Shown one piece after another: positions 12,636 through 21,134 of a DNA stretch of 31,255 nucleotides. Location of the stretch: IMG/VR virus record IMGVR_UViG_3300040958_000044, positions 1-31,255 of that record; one strand, given 5' to 3'. This stretch comes from a virus. The translations under genes were made by a program, and so were the position numbers. A model generated the notes under the pieces. The model was not told the DNA's origin. It was given only the letters and a program-made list of their open reading frames with translations, and made no database searches. Position 1 is the first letter of the stretch; every line of letters begins with the position of its first letter.

Positions 12636-12668
12636 CGCCCGGTGAGGATCATCCTCACTGGGCGTTTT
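12636..12668 (+). terminator. Strong terminator at the early/late boundary
   Basis: CGCCCGGTGAGGAT (12636-12649) pairs with ATCCTCACTGGGCG (12651-12664), one G-T wobble, closing on a tight loop, and is followed by TTTT. It lies after the last early gene and 17 nt before the ribosome site of the HNH gene. Confidence 0.75.
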
Positions 12669-12695
12669 GCGTTTGTGGGTGGGCGGAGGTGTCGC

Positions 12696-13049
12696 ATGGG
12701 TAGGCTTGCGGGTCGTGGCATGGGCGCGCGGATCGGTCGGACTGCATCGCGGTTGAATGCGGACCCAAAGAAGCCTGTCAAAGCCGAAGGCCCACGCCAC
12801 ACGTCGCATCGTTGGTATTCGCTGGCCCGCTGGCGTCGGTTGCGCTGGTCTGTTCTCGAAGAGGCGCGCTTCACCTGCGCTTGGTGCAAACGGATCGAAG
12901 CGAACACATCAAAGCTGGTGGCTGACCATAAGCGCGCGCATCGGGGCGATCCGGACCTGTTCTGGGATCGCGACAACCTGCAATGCCTCTGCAAAGCCTG
13001 CCACGACAGCGAGAAGCAGCGGCAGGAGCGCCGAGGGGAGGGGGGGTAA
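12696..13049 (+). CDS. HNH endonuclease associated with terminase (117 aa)
   Basis: 117 residues, start chosen for GGAGG 6 nt upstream of the ATG at 12696; a longer frame from 12573 runs through the terminator. Zinc-binding CAWC at 61-64 and C99/C102 frame the nuclease fold, with the histidines and asparagine of the HNH motif at H79 (VADHKRAHR), N94 (DRDNLQCLC) and H103 (KACHDSEK). In HK97-like phages an HNH enzyme next to the terminase genes is needed for DNA cutting during packaging. First gene of the late operon. The 60 nt after it contain short dyads and could include the packaging site. Confidence 0.86.
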   Translation: MGRLAGRGMGARIGRTASRLNADPKKPVKAEGPRHTSHRWYSLARWRRLRWSVLEEARFTCAWCKRIEANTSKLVADHKRAHRGDPDLFWDRDNLQCLCKACHDSEKQRQERRGEGG

Positions 13050-13109
13050 AAGTCTGCCACCCCGCCAGAGCGGAAACCGGCAGCCCCATCATTCGGAGAT
13101 TTTTTTCTG

Positions 13110-13592
13110 GTGGATCAGAGATTTGATTTGTTGGGTGACCCTATCCCTGAGGGGCGCGGTGGTCCGGGTCGAACCGGTCACATCGCCACTTCGAAAAATG
13201 CGAGCAAGATCAGAGCGTTGCTGGTCGCGGGGTTGAATAACTCGCAGATCGCGCGGGAACTGGGCATTAGCGTGCCTACGCTGAGGAAGCATTATTTTCA
13301 AAGTGGGAAAATCAAGGCCAAGCTGGCGCGGGAGATGGCGATCGCTGAAATGCGCGCCCGCAACATCCTTCGCCTCGATGCCCAGGCGGACAAGGGCAGT
13401 GTCTCGGCCATGCGTGCACTGGAGCCGTTGCTCGAAAAGGCCGAGCGTGAGATCGCCGAGCGCGAGATGGGCAGTGATCAGCCGCGCCAGCAATCTCCGG
13501 GGGTTAAGCAGCGCCGCGAACTCATGGGCCATGAGGCCGACGATGAACTTGAGCGCGAGCTGAGCCAAGAATCGAGCCATGGACTGCACTGA
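13110..13592 (+). CDS. terS: Terminase small subunit
   Basis: 160 residues, GTG start with GGAG 11 nt upstream. The helix-turn-helix near the N-terminus (about 30-62: ASKIRALLVAGLNNSQIARE followed by LGISVPTLRKHYF) is typical of small terminase DNA recognition. A helical stretch rich in Glu and Arg (oligomerisation) and a charged tail follow. It binds the packaging site and hands DNA to the large subunit, whose gene overlaps its 3' end by 14 nt. Confidence 0.82.
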   Translation: MDQRFDLLGDPIPEGRGGPGRTGHIATSKNASKIRALLVAGLNNSQIARELGISVPTLRKHYFQSGKIKAKLAREMAIAEMRARNILRLDAQADKGSVSAMRALEPLLEKAEREIAEREMGSDQPRQQSPGVKQRRELMGHEADDELERELSQESSHGLH

Positions 13593-15288
13593 ACCGCTGC
13601 CGCGGTTCGCCTGTCCGGATTGGTGGGAGCGGCTGCGCCGCCGTGAAACACCAATGGCCGATGTGCCGCTGAATGAGGCTAAGGCGCGCAAGGCGCTGGC
13701 CTTCTTCAACCGGCTGCGGTTGCCCGATGTCGCAGGCAACCCGCCGATGAGTGAAGCCTGCGGCGATTGGTTCCGCGATGTGCTGGTCGCCTTTCTGGCC
13801 AGCGAGGATCCGGAGACGAAGGAAAGGCTGGTCTGGGAACTGCTCTGCATGGTTCCAAAGAAGAGCTCGAAGACAACCTATAGCGCGGGGCTCGCCCTGA
13901 CCGCGCTGTACATGAACGAGTCGCCCAACGGTCAGATGCTGCTAATCGGGCCATCGCAGAACATCTCGAACCGGCTCTTTGATCAGGCGCAGGGCATGAT
14001 CCGCTTGGATGAGAAACTGGCCAAGGTTTTCCGGGTTCAGGACCATACGAAGACGATCACGCGCTACAAAACAGGCACGGAACTGGAGGTGAAGACCTTC
14101 GACACCTCGATCGTGACCGGGGAAATCCCGGTCATGACGATCATTGATGAGCTGCACGAACTCGGCAAGAAGAACGGCGCTCAGCAGGTGATGCAACAGA
14201 TCAGGGGCGGCGGGATCACCATGACAGGTGGTCAGCTGATGATGATCACCACCCAGTCGGACAAAGAGCCGGCGGGGATTTGGAAGGCCGAGATCGGCAA
14301 GGCCCGGGCGATCCGGGACGGTAAGGCAGGCTCGCGGCCGATCATGTTGCCGGTGCTCTATGAGTTTCCGGAGGCGTTGCAGAAAAAGGAACGGTACTGG
14401 CGCAACCGTGAGAACTGGCCCTTGGTGCTGCCGAACCTCGGCCGCTCCATCAGCCAGCAACGTCTGGAAGACGACTACACGAACAACGGTGCAATCAGCC
14501 CCGAGGCCGAACAGATTTGGATGAGCCAGCATCTCAACATCGAGATCGGGTTGGGTCTGCATTCTGAGCGGTGGATCGGCGCGGATCACTGGGCTGGAGC
14601 AGGGCGGCCGGAGATGACGCTCGATGAGATCATTGCCTCTTCCGAGGTCTGCGTTGTGGGTCTCGACGGCGGCGGGCTGGACGATCTGCTGGGCGTCTCA
14701 GTGCTGGGGCGTCACGCGGAAACCAAGCGCTGGATGCACTGGGGTCGGGCTTGGGCGGATCGCGGTGTGCTGACACTGCGCAAGAGCATCGCCCCCGAAC
14801 TGCATGAGCTGGTCGAGGCCGGTGATCTGACGCTGGTCGACAACCTCGACGCCGAGGCCAACCCCGAGATCGTGGCGATCTGCCATCGGCTGCAAGAGGC
14901 GGGGTTGCTGCCGGAGGAAGACGGGATCGGCATGGACCCCGAAGGCGTGGCTTCGATTGTCGATGCGCTGATCGAAGCAGGCTTCGAGATCGAGGATATT
15001 CGGGCGATCAGCCAGGGCTACAAGCTGAACGCGGCGATCAAGGGAACGCCGGTCAAACTGAAGAACAAGACGCTGGTGCATTGCGACCAGCGGCTCATGC
15101 GGTGGTGTGTGGGCAACGCGAAGACAGAGACCCGCGGCAATGCCGTGCTGGTGACCAAGGCTCGAAGCGGGTCGGCAAAAATCGATCCGCTCATGGCGCT
15201 GTTCAACGCCGTGATGCTGATGAGCTGGAACCCAGTCGGGCACGGTGGGCCGTCAGTTTATGAAGAGCGCGGCATTCTCACGTTTTAA
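13579..15288 (+). CDS. terL: Terminase large subunit (HK97 type)
   Basis: 569 residues. ATPase domain: Walker A VPKKSSKTT at 92-100 (variant P-loop usual for this family), Walker B VMTIIDE at 185-191 and the coupling motif ITTQSD at 223-228. The C-terminal RNase H-like nuclease has acidic residues at D363 (VVGLDGGG), D369/D370 and D536 (KIDPLMALF). It translocates phage DNA into the prohead and cuts it. Length and motif order are normal, and nothing appears broken. The start overlaps the small-subunit gene by 14 nt; the portal gene follows after 9 nt. Confidence 0.95.
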   Translation: MDCTEPLPRFACPDWWERLRRRETPMADVPLNEAKARKALAFFNRLRLPDVAGNPPMSEACGDWFRDVLVAFLASEDPETKERLVWELLCMVPKKSSKTTYSAGLALTALYMNESPNGQMLLIGPSQNISNRLFDQAQGMIRLDEKLAKVFRVQDHTKTITRYKTGTELEVKTFDTSIVTGEIPVMTIIDELHELGKKNGAQQVMQQIRGGGITMTGGQLMMITTQSDKEPAGIWKAEIGKARAIRDGKAGSRPIMLPVLYEFPEALQKKERYWRNRENWPLVLPNLGRSISQQRLEDDYTNNGAISPEAEQIWMSQHLNIEIGLGLHSERWIGADHWAGAGRPEMTLDEIIASSEVCVVGLDGGGLDDLLGVSVLGRHAETKRWMHWGRAWADRGVLTLRKSIAPELHELVEAGDLTLVDNLDAEANPEIVAICHRLQEAGLLPEEDGIGMDPEGVASIVDALIEAGFEIEDIRAISQGYKLNAAIKGTPVKLKNKTLVHCDQRLMRWCVGNAKTETRGNAVLVTKARSGSAKIDPLMALFNAVMLMSWNPVGHGGPSVYEERGILTF

Positions 15289-15297
15289 GGCGGTGTT

Positions 15298-16545
15298 ATG
15301 GGAATTCTAAATCTGTTCCGGCGCCCCGCCGCGGAGAGCAAAAAGGAGGTGCAGGCCAGCATCCCGGGTGGCGCTGTGTTTAGCGGTCTGGATGATCCGG
15401 CGCTCTTGGAGTTCATGCGCACGGGCGGCGGCGGCATGACGGAATCCGGGGCGCATATCAACGCCAAGTCGGCGATGAAAAACACGACCATCCTGCGCTG
15501 CGTGTCGCTCATTGCCTTCAGCATCGGCATGCTGCCGCTGCACATGCAGCGCAAGGCGGACAAATCGAAGGCCAGCGATCATCCCCTGTTTCGGGTGCTG
15601 CACCGCAAGCCGAACGCATGGCAGACCGCATTCGAGTTCCGCAGCCTGATGCAGCAGCGCGCGCTGACCGATGGCGATGCCTTCGCGATGATCGTGCGCA
15701 GCGGCAACCGCGTGATGCAACTCGTGCCAATCGCGGGGGATCGGGTGACGGTGAAGCAGCGCGACGATTGGGCGCTGGAGTATGTGGTGACGCGCGGCAG
15801 CCGCGGTCCCATCACGCTGCCGCAGTCCGAAGTGTTCCATCTGCGCTATGGGCTGTCGGATAACGGGATCACCGGCCTGTCGCTGGTCAAACAGTCGGCG
15901 GAAGCCATCGGCTTGGCCCTACAAGCCGAGAAGTCCGCGGCCCGGATGTTCCGCAACGGGATGATCATCGGCGGCGCGCTGAGGCATAAAGAGAAGCTTT
16001 CGCCCGAGGCCTATGAGCGGCTCAAGGCCAGCATGAACGATGATGTGGGTGCCGAGAATGCGCACAAGTGGAAGATCCTCGAAGAGGGCATGGACCTCGT
16101 TCCAAACCAGCACCCCGGCCGAGACGGGCAGGGGCTGGAAAACCGCAAGCATCAGATCGAAGAAACGGCACGGCCCTTCGGCGTCCCGCGTCCGCTGTTG
16201 GGCGTCGACGACACGTCATGGGGCTCTGGCATTGATGTGCTGGGCCAGTTCTTCGTCCGCTATGGTTTGAACCCTTGGTTCGAGGCGTGGCAGCAGGCGA
16301 TCGAACGCTCGCTTCTGACCGAGCGCGAGGCCGATGAATATGAGGTCAAATTCAACGCCGGCGCATTGTTGCGCGGGTCGATGAAAGATCAGGCGGAGTT
16401 CTTTGCCAAGGGGCTGGGCGCAGGCGGTCATACGCCATGGCTGCACCCTGATGAGCCGCGTGAGTGGATGGACCTCGAGCAGCGGGATGATCTGCCGGCT
16501 GCACTGGGCCAGCAAAAGATAGGAGGGCAAAATGAGCCTGCGTAA
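15298..16545 (+). CDS. Portal protein (HK97 family)
   Basis: 415 residues; AAGG lies 7 nt before the ATG. The N-terminus MGILNLFRRPAAESK and the early helix with SVxR-like NTTILRCVSLIAFSIGMLPL (about 62-82) are typical of HK97-family portals, as are HPLFRVLHRKPNAWQTAFEF and the loop region ending HQIEETARPFGVPRPLLGV. The dodecameric ring forms the DNA entry vertex and docks the terminase. Normal length. Overlaps the protease gene by 14 nt. Confidence 0.93.
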   Translation: MGILNLFRRPAAESKKEVQASIPGGAVFSGLDDPALLEFMRTGGGGMTESGAHINAKSAMKNTTILRCVSLIAFSIGMLPLHMQRKADKSKASDHPLFRVLHRKPNAWQTAFEFRSLMQQRALTDGDAFAMIVRSGNRVMQLVPIAGDRVTVKQRDDWALEYVVTRGSRGPITLPQSEVFHLRYGLSDNGITGLSLVKQSAEAIGLALQAEKSAARMFRNGMIIGGALRHKEKLSPEAYERLKASMNDDVGAENAHKWKILEEGMDLVPNQHPGRDGQGLENRKHQIEETARPFGVPRPLLGVDDTSWGSGIDVLGQFFVRYGLNPWFEAWQQAIERSLLTEREADEYEVKFNAGALLRGSMKDQAEFFAKGLGAGGHTPWLHPDEPREWMDLEQRDDLPAALGQQKIGGQNEPA

Positions 16546-17362
16546 ACTTCCCGAGATCAAAGCGTTCAAAGCCCTCTCCAATATGGAATGGCAACCGCGT
16601 ACCGATGTGGTCGACCGCTGGAACGCGGGCATTCAGGCTGCCACCAGCGACGAAGCGTCAATCTCCATTCTCGGCGAGATCGGCGGGGGCGAATATGGCG
16701 ACGGTGTCACGTCCAAGCGGATCGCCGGAGCGATGCGCTCAATTGGCGAGCGCGACGTTCGGGTCGATATCAACAGCCCCGGGGGCGACTTCTTTGAAGG
16801 CGTGGCGATTTACAACATGCTGCGCGAACACAAGGCCAAGATCACGGTCAATGTGCTGGGCCTTGCTGCGTCCGCCGCATCGGTGATCGCCATGGCCGGT
16901 GATGAAATCAAAGTCGCAAAGACCGGATTCCTTATGGTCCACAACGCTTGGGGCATCACGATCGGCAACCGGCACGATATGCAGGCAGCGGCGGCAATGA
17001 TGGAGCCATTCGACAGGGCGATGCGTGACCTCTACGCCGAGCGCTCCGGGTCGAAGGCCGAAGACGTTGAGGCATGGATGGACGCTGAGACGTTCTTCAC
17101 TGGCGAAGATGCCGTAAGAACCGGGCTCGCGGATGGGTATTTGTCCGCCGCCGAGATCGAACAGGACAAAGACAACGGCAAACGTGCTTCGGCCATCGCC
17201 AAGATCGAGGCCAGCATGGCCGCACAGGGACTGTCCCGCCGGGAGCGCCGTAGCCTCCTCGCGGAACTGCAAGGGGGGGCTGACGTATCGCCTCCTGACG
17301 TCATGCCGAGCGCTGACATCATCGCCGCGCTTCGCGGCAACACCGAAAAACTGAAAATCTAA
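16532..17362 (+). CDS. Prohead protease, ClpP-like (S14/S49-type fold)
   Basis: 276 residues. ClpP-like fold with the oxyanion segment INSPGGDFFEG (80-90), catalytic Ser114 in LAASAAS, and His137 in LMVHNAW. The third catalytic acid is not obvious from sequence. The C-terminal 80 residues are charged and may act as a scaffold-like extension. In HK97-type phages this enzyme trims the N-terminal delta domain of the capsid protein during maturation. Lies between portal and capsid genes as expected. Confidence 0.92.
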   Translation: MSLRKLPEIKAFKALSNMEWQPRTDVVDRWNAGIQAATSDEASISILGEIGGGEYGDGVTSKRIAGAMRSIGERDVRVDINSPGGDFFEGVAIYNMLREHKAKITVNVLGLAASAASVIAMAGDEIKVAKTGFLMVHNAWGITIGNRHDMQAAAAMMEPFDRAMRDLYAERSGSKAEDVEAWMDAETFFTGEDAVRTGLADGYLSAAEIEQDKDNGKRASAIAKIEASMAAQGLSRRERRSLLAELQGGADVSPPDVMPSADIIAALRGNTEKLKI

Positions 17363-17373
17363 AGGGGTTTCAA

Positions 17374-18609
17374 ATGAAACACTTCAAACAACCCGTTCGC
17401 GGGCTTGTCGGTGTGCGCGCTGATGCCAGCACCGATATCAAGGCCCTGATCGAGGAGCAGGGCAAAACCTTCGAGGCGTTCAAGGCCGCACACCAGAAGG
17501 AACTGGAAGACCTGAAAAAAGGCATGGGCGACGTGGTCCAGTCTGAGCAAGTTGACCGGATCAACACGAGCGTGGGCGAACTGCAAGCGGCCATCGATGC
17601 GGCCAATACCAAGATCGCGGCCATGTCGTTGAGTGGTACCGGCCCCGACGCGGTGAAAGATGCGGAATACACCGAGGCCTTCCAGGCGCATTTCAGCAAG
17701 GGACAAGTTCAGGCCAACTTGAACAAAGGTGCCGATCCTGAAGGCGGGTTTCTGGCGCCGGTGGAATGGGACCGCACGATCACCGACAAGCTGGTGGAAG
17801 TCTCGGCCATGCGCTCGATCGCGTCGGTGCAGAACATCTCGACGGCCGGGTTCACCAAGCTGTTCAACCTGCGCGGCACTGGCTCCGGCTGGGTTGGCGA
17901 GGAAGAGGCGCGCCCGGAAACCAGCACGCCGACCTTCGGCTCGATGGTGATCACACCCGGTGAAATCTACGCCAACCCCGGTGCGACGCAGGGGATGCTC
18001 GATGATGCCGCGGTCGATCTGGAAAGCTGGTTGGCCAACGAGGTCCAAACCGAGTTCGCCAAACAAGAAGGTCTGGCCTTCGTCGCGGGCAATGGCGTCA
18101 ACAAGCCGAACGGCTTCCTGAGCTACGCGACCGGGGCCGCAAATGCCGGGGCGAACCCACTGGGTGCCATCGGTGTTGATCCTGCCGCAGCGACAACCGC
18201 TGTAACCGAGGATGAGCTGCTCGATCTCATCTACGGAACGCCGGCCAGCTACACCAATGGCGCCCGCTTTGTCATGAACCGGACCACCTTGGGCAAAATC
18301 CGCAAGCTGCGTGATGCCGATGGCCGTCAGCTGTGGCAGCCCTCCAGCGTCGCAGGCCAGCCCTCGCAGCTGCTGGCATATCCGGTCACCGAGATGCCGG
18401 ACATGCCCGACATGGCCGCCAACACCACGCCGATCGCCTTCGGCAACTTCGCCCGCGGTTATCTGATCGTCGATCGTACCGGCGTGCGCGTGCTGCGCGA
18501 CCCGTTCACCGCAAAGCCAAAGGTGCTGTTCTACACCACCAAGCGCGTCGGCGGGGCTGTGGTCGATCCCAAAGCTATCCGCATCCTCCAAATGGATGAC
18601 GGCATCTAA
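17374..18609 (+). CDS. Major capsid protein (HK97 fold)
   Basis: 411 residues. Residues about 18-85 are a coiled coil (LIEEQGKTFEAFKAAHQKEL, then LEDLKKGMGDVVQSEQVDR), the delta domain that acts as internal scaffold. The mature part begins near residue 115 at NKGADPEGGFLAPVEW and continues with the HK97 signature segments (MRSIASVQNISTAGF, ITPGEIYANPGATQGMLDDA, FVMNRTTLGKIRKLRDADGR, IAFGNFARGYLIVDR). Cleavage would be by the protease encoded just upstream. A hairpin follows the stop. Confidence 0.95.
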   Translation: MKHFKQPVRGLVGVRADASTDIKALIEEQGKTFEAFKAAHQKELEDLKKGMGDVVQSEQVDRINTSVGELQAAIDAANTKIAAMSLSGTGPDAVKDAEYTEAFQAHFSKGQVQANLNKGADPEGGFLAPVEWDRTITDKLVEVSAMRSIASVQNISTAGFTKLFNLRGTGSGWVGEEEARPETSTPTFGSMVITPGEIYANPGATQGMLDDAAVDLESWLANEVQTEFAKQEGLAFVAGNGVNKPNGFLSYATGAANAGANPLGAIGVDPAAATTAVTEDELLDLIYGTPASYTNGARFVMNRTTLGKIRKLRDADGRQLWQPSSVAGQPSQLLAYPVTEMPDMPDMAANTTPIAFGNFARGYLIVDRTGVRVLRDPFTAKPKVLFYTTKRVGGAVVDPKAIRILQMDDGI

Positions 18610-18617
18610 GCCAATCG

Positions 18618-18638
18618 CCTCGGCCGCGATGGCCGGGG
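18618..18638 (+). terminator. Hairpin after the capsid gene (possible partial terminator)
   Basis: CCTCGGCC (18618-18625) pairs with GGCCGGGG (18631-18638) with one G-T wobble over a 5-nt loop, nine nt after the capsid stop. A pyrimidine-rich but not pure T tract follows. It could stabilise the upstream message or lower expression downstream. Confidence 0.4.
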
Positions 18639-18665
18639 CTTCCCTCTCTCAATGGAGTTGAAACG

Positions 18666-18806
18666 ATGAGCGACGAAAAGAAACCAGTCCCGGAAGAAAA
18701 GAAGCCGACCGCGAAGACGACGAAGAAGCCGGGCCCCAAGGTCAGCATGACAGCCGCGCAGGCGAAGAAGCTGGGCCTCGATCCGTTCCCCTACGGCGGG
18801 AAATAA
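18666..18806 (+). CDS. Small lysine-rich protein after capsid (46 aa)
   Basis: 46 residues, start ATG with GGAG 8 nt upstream. The first 24 residues are Lys/Glu/Pro-rich (MSDEKKPVPEEKKPTAKTTK) and disordered; the end reads AAQAKKLGLDPFPYGGK. It lies between capsid and connector genes with only 3 nt to the next start. Such tiny Lys-rich genes often occupy this place in siphophages; function unknown. Confidence 0.6.
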   Translation: MSDEKKPVPEEKKPTAKTTKKPGPKVSMTAAQAKKLGLDPFPYGGK

Positions 18807-18809
18807 GCA

Positions 18810-19382
18810 ATGACCCCCGTCCGCGTCACAGCGCCTGCCGCATTGCCCGTCACGGTGCAGGAAGCCAAGGACCACACGATCATCGACTTTGCCGATGATG
18901 ACGGTCTGGTCGAGCGGTTGATCAAGGCTGCGACAGACCACCTCGACGGCTTCAGCGGTATTCTGGGGCGCTGCATCGTCAATCAGCAGTGGCGTCAGGA
19001 TTATCAAGGCTGGGCATTCTGCCTGCGTCTGCCGTTCCCGAACGTCTCGGCGGTTCAGGTGGAATACACCGACGTGGACGGGGCAACTCAGACGGTGCCT
19101 GCTTCCGACTATCAGGTCATCACCGATCCGCGCGGCGTGCGGGTTCAGTTTCTGGGTGGCTCCTCAGCGCCGGCGCTTGGACGGTCTCTGACGCCGGTGC
19201 AGGTCACCTTCACAGCAGGCTATGGCGCGCCTGAAAACGTGCCATGGGATATCAAGGCCGCGATCTGCATGCTGGTGGCGCACTGGTATGAGCAGCGCTC
19301 AGCGGCCTCGGACAAAGAGCAGCGGCCCATGCCCTTCGCTGTCGATGTGCTGCTTGGCAAACACCGCTGGGTGTTGCTGTGA
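18810..19382 (+). CDS. Head-tail connector (gp6-like adaptor)
   Basis: 190 residues. The N-terminal half (VTVQEAKDHTIIDFADDDGL, then IKAATDHLDGFSGILG) and the closing helix PWDIKAAICMLVAHWYEQR follow the gp6-like connector pattern of HK97-type phages. A central beta insertion (LRLPFPNVSAVQVEYTDVDG) is shared by the longer members of the family. The protein forms a ring beneath the portal. Overlaps the next gene by 4 nt. Confidence 0.85.
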   Translation: MTPVRVTAPAALPVTVQEAKDHTIIDFADDDGLVERLIKAATDHLDGFSGILGRCIVNQQWRQDYQGWAFCLRLPFPNVSAVQVEYTDVDGATQTVPASDYQVITDPRGVRVQFLGGSSAPALGRSLTPVQVTFTAGYGAPENVPWDIKAAICMLVAHWYEQRSAASDKEQRPMPFAVDVLLGKHRWVLL

Positions 19383-19705
19383 AATTGATCGAAGCCGTCG
19401 CATTCGACGCGCTTGCTGGCGTTCCGGATGGGTCCGGCGGGGAAGAGCAAGACTGGGTTGAACAGTTCACCACCCGCGCGCATTTCCGCTATCTGCGCGG
19501 CAGCGAGGCGGTGATCGCCGCGCGCCTTCAAGGCAAGCAGCCAGTGGTTGTTACTGTCCGCGCCAACAGCAGCACGCGCGCAATCACGCCGGAATGGCAG
19601 ATGCGAGATACCCGCCGCGGCACAGCATACAATATCCGCACCGCGGTTCCGTCAGATGATCGGCTGTTCATCGAATTGACCTGTGAGAGCGGGGTGATGG
19701 TGTGA
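19379..19705 (+). CDS. Head closure / head-tail adaptor protein (108 aa)
   Basis: 108 residues, GTG start overlapping the preceding stop (GTGA). The beta-rich pattern, with RAHFRYLRGSEAVIAARLQG and VTVRANSSTRAITPEWQMRD followed by YNIRTAVPSDDRLFIELTCE, is characteristic of the SPP1 gp16-like head closure family. It plugs the connector after packaging. Position between connector and tail completion genes supports this. Confidence 0.82.
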   Translation: MKLIEAVAFDALAGVPDGSGGEEQDWVEQFTTRAHFRYLRGSEAVIAARLQGKQPVVVTVRANSSTRAITPEWQMRDTRRGTAYNIRTAVPSDDRLFIELTCESGVMV

Positions 19706-20106
19706 GCGCCTCGATCGACCTGCAAACCCTGATTTACGAGCGGCTCGTCGCAGACGCTCGCGTTCACACGCTGGTGGGGGATCGCATCTTCGACCGGATG
19801 CCAGCGGATGCGGATTATCCCTGCATCACCTTCGGCCCGTCTGACTACAGCCCTGATGACATGGATTGTATCGAAGGTCGGGATGAGACGCTCCAACTGG
19901 ATTGCTGGGCGGTGGATCACGGGAGGCTTCGGCCCGCGAAGGAGATCGCGGACGCGGTCAAGAAGGCGCTTCATCGATACGAGGCCGACGCGGGCGACAG
20001 CGCCATGATCACGATGACCGTGGAAGCGGTCCGCGTCATGCGTGACCGCGATGGGATCACGGGCCACGGCATCGTGACGGTCACAGCCAATCTGGAGGAA
20101 GCGTAA
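19702..20106 (+). CDS. Tail completion protein, DUF3168-like (134 aa)
   Basis: 134 residues, GTG start in a GTGA overlap. The opening ASIDLQTLIYERLVADARVH, then GDRIFDRMPADADYPCITFG, and WAVDHGRLRPAKEIADAVKK match the gp17-like tail terminator family commonly annotated DUF3168. It caps the tail tube and joins it to the head. The order adaptor, terminator, gp10-like protein, tail tube is conserved in siphophages. Confidence 0.8.
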   Translation: MSASIDLQTLIYERLVADARVHTLVGDRIFDRMPADADYPCITFGPSDYSPDDMDCIEGRDETLQLDCWAVDHGRLRPAKEIADAVKKALHRYEADAGDSAMITMTVEAVRVMRDRDGITGHGIVTVTANLEEA

Positions 20107-20513
20107 TGGTTAAGGGGCTCGCAGAGTTCAATCGCCGATGGGGGGCAATCCCCGCCAAGGTTCGACAGGCCGCGCGGGACACGCTGGAGCAAAACGCCGA
20201 AGAGATCGTGGCGGATATGAAGCGCTTGGCCCCGAAGGGCGAAAGCCTCGATCTGGTCAGTTCGATCGGCTGGACTTGGGGTGATGCACCGGAGGGGTCG
20301 ATGGTGATCGGCACCGTGGGCGGCAAGGAATACTCGACCCTGCGCATTACGATCTACGCGGGCCAAGGAGATGCGTTCTACGCCCGCTTCCAAGAGTTCG
20401 GGACCAAGGACATGCCGGCAAATCCGTTCTTCTTCCCGGTGTGGCGCACGCGCAAGCGGCGCGTGAAGTCGCGGCTGACGCGAAACATCAACAAGGCAAT
20501 CAAGGAAGCATGA
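20106..20513 (+). CDS. HK97 gp10-like tail protein (135 aa)
   Basis: 135 residues, start in a TAATG overlap. VKGLAEFNRRWGAIPAKVRQ, then AARDTLEQNAEEIVADMKRL, and late YARFQEFGTKDMPANPFFFP fit the HK97 gp10 family; the FxEFGT...PA.PF segment is its hallmark. Role in tail assembly or joining, not enzymatic. The order relative to the terminator gene (DUF3168 first) varies between phages. Confidence 0.84.
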   Translation: MVKGLAEFNRRWGAIPAKVRQAARDTLEQNAEEIVADMKRLAPKGESLDLVSSIGWTWGDAPEGSMVIGTVGGKEYSTLRITIYAGQGDAFYARFQEFGTKDMPANPFFFPVWRTRKRRVKSRLTRNINKAIKEA

Positions 20514-20686
20514 TGAAGATCAAGATCAAACGGGATGCGCATCACCGCATCAGCTCGAGCAAAAGCCAATCGTTCAAGGCGGGCTCGGAGGTATCGGTTC
20601 CGCAAGCAACAGCAGAAGCGCTTGTGGAGCGGGGCGTGGCCGAGGTGATCGGCGACAAGAAACCATCTTCCGCAAAGGGGAATTAA
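20513..20686 (+). CDS. Small basic protein in tail operon (57 aa)
   Basis: 57 residues starting MKIKIKRDAHHRI. AAGGA lies 6 nt before the ATG at 20513; the ATG just before it is an alternative start. The sequence SSKSQSFKAGSEVSVPQATA then EALVERGVAEVIG resembles the small SH3-like or KOW-like pieces often found before tail tube genes, whose function is not settled. The next start is 1 nt after its stop. Confidence 0.62.
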   Translation: MKIKIKRDAHHRISSSKSQSFKAGSEVSVPQATAEALVERGVAEVIGDKKPSSAKGN

Positions 20687-20687
20687 C

Positions 20688-21134
20688 ATGGCGACTGGCA
20701 AACAGACAAGGCGGCTGATCGTGCAGCTTGGGGACGGGGTGACCCCGACCGAGACCTTCGCGCATACTTGCGGGGCGAACACCTTCGGCATCACGCTGAG
20801 CAACAACCTTGGTGAGAACACGGTGCTGGATTGCGACGACCCGCTCGATGTACCAGCGACGATCGTGCGGCATCTTGAGAGCCAAGACACCAGCGTCACG
20901 CTGAGCGGCATGGTGACTATTGAGGCTTGGCCGACATGGCGCGACTGGGCCGACACCGGAAGCGAGAAGAACATCAAGATTCTGCTGGATGAAGACGCCG
21001 CCAACAATGGCGGCCACTGGATCCTGCCCGCCTATCTCGCTGGTCTTGAACTCGGCAAGGAAACCAGCGGCAAGGTGACCTTCAGCGCGACCATCTCGGG
21101 CGCCGGTCAGCGCGTCTGGACTGACGCAGTCTGA
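20688..21134 (+). CDS. Major tail tube protein (148 aa)
   Basis: 148 residues. It begins MATGKQTRRLIVQLGDGVTP and ends in a beta-rich run KVTFSATISGAGQRVWTD; the internal TVLDCDDPLDVPATIVRHLE and SQDTSVTLSGMVTIEAWPTW fit the tail tube family of gene-transfer-agent-like and Rhodobacterales siphophages. Its hexamers stack to form the tube. Stop and next start share a base (TGATG). Confidence 0.8.
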   Translation: MATGKQTRRLIVQLGDGVTPTETFAHTCGANTFGITLSNNLGENTVLDCDDPLDVPATIVRHLESQDTSVTLSGMVTIEAWPTWRDWADTGSEKNIKILLDEDAANNGGHWILPAYLAGLELGKETSGKVTFSATISGAGQRVWTDAV

